From: a virus
IMG/VR virus record: IMGVR_UViG_3300021168_000006
Span: 1-48,512 of that record
Length of the DNA stretch: 48,512 nt
Reading direction: 5' to 3' (one strand)
Numbering within the stretch: the first letter of the stretch is position 1; each line of letters begins with the position of its first letter. The notes under the pieces are model-generated. The model saw only the letters and a list, made by a program, of their open reading frames with translations. It did not search any database and was not told the origin of the DNA. The position numbers and the translations under genes are program-made. Below are positions 46,871-48,512 of this stretch, piece by piece.

Positions 46871-47026
46871 GTGCCTACACCCCGACAGAACTACACGACC
46901 ATCAGCTTTGAGCTTCGTCGTGATTTAGCGGCTCGGCTTCGCAAGATACTCCCTAAGTACGGAGAGGTAAGCAAGAAGCTCAGACAGCTTGTTCAGGAGT
47001 TTGTTAGGCGAGAGGAAACAAAGTGA
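46871..47026 (+). CDS. ribbon-helix-helix (CopG/Arc-like) regulator
   Basis: 51 residues from GTG 46871. YTTISFELRRDLAARL is the ribbon strand and first helix; KYGEVSKKLRQLVQEFVRR is the turn and second helix of an RHH fold. Such dimers bind palindromic DNA. Because several operator-like palindromes occur here, this is the leading candidate for the protein that reads them. Confidence 0.72.
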   Translation: MPTPRQNYTTISFELRRDLAARLRKILPKYGEVSKKLRQLVQEFVRREETK

Positions 47027-47280
47027 GTTCTTGTGTAACATGCGGAGCTATTCTTAACGACGAGGGCGAACCAATTGTCTTGTCGAAGAAACTTTTCGTC
47101 GTACTTCGAAGCGAGACTGAGTGGCAAGAGTTTATCGGCGTTTATACGACGAAGGAAAAGGCCGAGCAATCAGCCGAAGCCAATGCAAAACACTATCACA
47201 CGGTAGGTCCGTTGTCGGAAAACTATCACAAAGGATGCGATTTTTGTCATGTCGAAGAGATTGAATTAAACAAAGTTTAA
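47023..47280 (+). CDS. small zinc-ribbon-like protein
   Basis: 85 residues; GTG 47023 overlaps the regulator stop. Begins SSCVTCGAIL and ends KGCDFCHVEE, giving two CxxC pairs for a ribbon. Unknown function; co-transcribed with the RHH gene. Confidence 0.68.
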   Translation: MSSCVTCGAILNDEGEPIVLSKKLFVVLRSETEWQEFIGVYTTKEKAEQSAEANAKHYHTVGPLSENYHKGCDFCHVEEIELNKV

Positions 47281-47281
47281 T

Positions 47282-47379
47282 CCTCCCTCGCCTGCTTCGT
47301 TAGCAGTCTTGCTCATAACAAGACTGGTCGGCTGCCAACCGACAGGTTGCGGGCTTCGAAGTGAGCACGACGAGGGAGG
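47282..47379 (+). ncRNA. tRNA-like cloverleaf RNA candidate
   Basis: A perfect 9-bp outer stem (CCTCCCTCG 47282-47290, CGAGGGAGG 47371-47379) encloses three hairpins: CTGCT/AGCAG (47292-47306), TCTTG/CAAGA with loop CTCATAA (47307-47323), and GTCGG/CCGAC (47327-47343). The CTCATAA loop equals the anticodon loop of CAU tRNAs. A normal T-arm is not formed, so it is not a standard tRNA. The 160 bases that follow, to 47541, hold tRNA-like fragments (GTTCATTGGTAATGGGAC) and no gene. Confidence 0.45.
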
Positions 47380-47541
47380 TTCCCGATACTCGTTCATTGG
47401 TAATGGGACAGGCAAGCCCAAGACCTTACGAGTCGTCAAGTCCGATATTTGTGGGTGGCAAAGACGTTAAAAGTCGAAACCCTCTGAGGTTGTGGGTGCT
47501 GTTCCAAGAGCAACAAAACCCTCAAAAAAGAGGCTCTCCAA

Positions 47542-48186
47542 ATGTCAAACGAAACACCTCACGAACAAAACGGCCTGCCGTCTCAAGAAGACCTCGACGC
47601 GATGGCCGAGGAGCAGCGAGCTGCTGACGCTACTGTTAACTTTAGTAACGAAAACGTCAGCGGTGTCTGCATCACCTGTGGTCGCGTTAGCCTTCGTATC
47701 TGTACCCACTGTGGTCAGGAATACTGCGCTCAGCATTATTGCATCACCCACGAGATGTCAACCGAACGCGTCGCTATTATCGACGACGATGGTACTGAAC
47801 ACCGTGGACAGCGCGTTAAACTCATAGGCGAAGGCTGGCCCAACCATCTCCTCCTTATCAAAGACCTCTCCGACGAAGAGCTTGACTTCCGTATTGGTGA
47901 CCTTCAAAAAGCCCTCCAACAAGCCATCCGCACCCAGGACTACACTCAAATAAGCCTCGCTGCACATGAGTATGAAAAGGGCTACCGACAGCACAGTCGC
48001 TACGTCGCTGCGATGAAGAGGCGCGAGAAGCTTCAGCAAGGCACGCTTCGCTTGAACAACAAGAAACACAGAATGACTTCGGCTGGAGTGTCGATACCTC
48101 CAGACATCGCTGCGTTGATGAAGATAGGCAATATGAGCTATGAAGATGCTGTCAAGATGAAGGCGTTGCTCGGGAAGAAAGCATAA
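47542..48186 (+). CDS. AN1-like zinc-finger protein with helical C-terminus
   Basis: 214 residues from ATG 47542. Residues 40-70 hold CITCGRVSLRICTHCGQEYCAQHYCITHE, an AN1/B-box-like finger spread over several Cys and His, related to the 44862 finger. The rest is helical (DEELDFRIGDLQKALQQAIRTQDYTQISLAAHEYEKGYRQ, in pieces) and basic. Palindrome site 9 lies inside at 47635. Function unknown. Confidence 0.68.
   Translation: MSNETPHEQNGLPSQEDLDAMAEEQRAADATVNFSNENVSGVCITCGRVSLRICTHCGQEYCAQHYCITHEMSTERVAIIDDDGTEHRGQRVKLIGEGWPNHLLLIKDLSDEELDFRIGDLQKALQQAIRTQDYTQISLAAHEYEKGYRQHSRYVAAMKRREKLQQGTLRLNNKKHRMTSAGVSIPPDIAALMKIGNMSYEDAVKMKALLGKKA
47635..47649. repeat. dispersed palindrome site 9
   Basis: GTTAAC, TTT, AGTAAC, preceded by ACT, inside the 47542 gene. 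Confidence 0.55.
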
Positions 48187-48214
48187 CCGAGCGCGAGCAA
48201 AGCGGAGGAGAGCG

Positions 48215-48322
48215 ATGAGTCACAGGCTATGGTTAATTTTGAAATGGACAGTGATTATCGTGACAGCACCGCTTTGGCTTCCTTGTTACTGGTTTTCGCT
48301 AATCATAGCAGATTTGAATTGA
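48215..48322 (+). CDS. single-TM small membrane peptide
   Basis: 35 residues; GCGGAGGAGA precedes ATG 48215. Mostly hydrophobic (LWLILKWTVIIVTAPLWLPC, then YWFSLIIADLN), with two possible short membrane spans. Unknown function. Confidence 0.58.
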   Translation: MSHRLWLILKWTVIIVTAPLWLPCYWFSLIIADLN

Positions 48323-48352
48323 GCGCCTAGAGCGTGAAGCGGGAGGAAAACG

Positions 48353-48512
48353 GTGAGCAGGGATAAACTTTCGACGTTGGCGCAGCGCATTGAATGGCTG
48401 TTGCAGCATCGCAGCTTCTTGATCGGCAAACTCGGATTATCTCAATCAAAGAAGCTCGTTGCCGTAATGAAGTATGACGGGCTAATAGCGAAGTCTACCT
48501 ATTGGTGCGATT
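48353..48512 (+). CDS. hypothetical protein, 5' part (gene continues at window base 1-210)
   Basis: GTG 48353 follows GGGAGGA at 48341-48347. The frame is open to the window end and continues without shift at base 128 of the window, once the duplicated 127 bases are merged. See the 1-210 entry for the product. Confidence 0.75.
   Translation, partial: MSRDKLSTLAQRIEWLLQHRSFLIGKLGLSQSKKLVAVMKYDGLIAKSTYWCD
48386..48512. repeat. terminal direct repeat (circular contig overlap), right copy
   Basis: This is the exact copy of bases 1-127. The gene starting at 48353 reads through it and continues at the window start. The non-redundant genome length is 48,385 bp. Confidence 0.95.

Noticed and set aside
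1-48512. Temperate lifestyle
   Set aside because: No integrase, excisionase or clear CI-type repressor was found; the RHH protein alone does not imply lysogeny.

Overview
The window is a complete tailed-phage genome assembled as a circle. The first 127 bases are repeated exactly as the last 127 (1-127 = 48386-48512), so the unit is 48,385 bp and one gene crosses the junction. The parts are a large terminase, portal, HK97-type capsid protein, T7/P22-like short-tail adaptor and nozzle proteins, long Ala/Gln-rich presumed ejection proteins, and a phage-type replisome. No tape measure, tail tube, sheath or integrase was seen, which points to a podovirus-like, probably lytic phage. Lipoprotein and Sec signal peptides and sigma70-like promoters fit a Gram-negative host; the host cannot be named from the sequence.

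Layout. (1) 1-10959, plus strand: small accessory genes, then DNA metabolism: PD-(D/E)XK nuclease, RecA/AAA-like ATPase, DUF669-like protein, ParB-DNA methyltransferase fusion, DUF1937, a uracil-DNA glycosylase/exonuclease/family A polymerase fusion, primase-helicase-type ATPase, GroES-like co-chaperonin, DUF1599-like and MazG-like nucleotide enzymes. (2) 10956-38507, minus strand: one long morphogenesis block read right to left, from small terminase (38035) through large terminase, membrane proteins and a lipoprotein, portal, scaffold, capsid, tail and lysis-like genes, to fibres, adaptor and ejection proteins. It has a good promoter at 38552-38580. (3) 38508-48353, plus strand: a control region followed by many small genes (zinc fingers, single-TM peptides, an RHH regulator) and a module of J-domain protein, VWA protein, AN1-like finger and FtsK/SpoIIIE translocase. 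The plus and minus blocks diverge near 38.5-38.95 kb and converge with overlapping stop codons at 10956-10959.

How it works together. Replication genes sit in the left plus arm. Chaperone helpers (GroES-like, J-domain) may aid folding of virion proteins. The right plus arm looks like early takeover functions with its own promoters, each with an extended -10 element, one strong terminator, and several structured RNA candidates. A palindrome of two GTTAAC half sites with a 3-base spacer recurs at nine places, both between and inside genes, and is the best candidate for a genome-wide regulatory or DNA-organising site.

Most unusual points: the dispersed palindrome; the FtsK-VWA-J-domain module; the UDG-Exo-PolA fusion whose tail overprints the helicase gene by 217 bp; a PurD-like ATP-grasp/HAD fusion with a membrane-peptide frame hidden inside it; Sec signal peptides on tail/virion-region proteins; mutually exclusive helices in the leader of the 42346 gene; and a cloverleaf-like RNA at 47282-47379.
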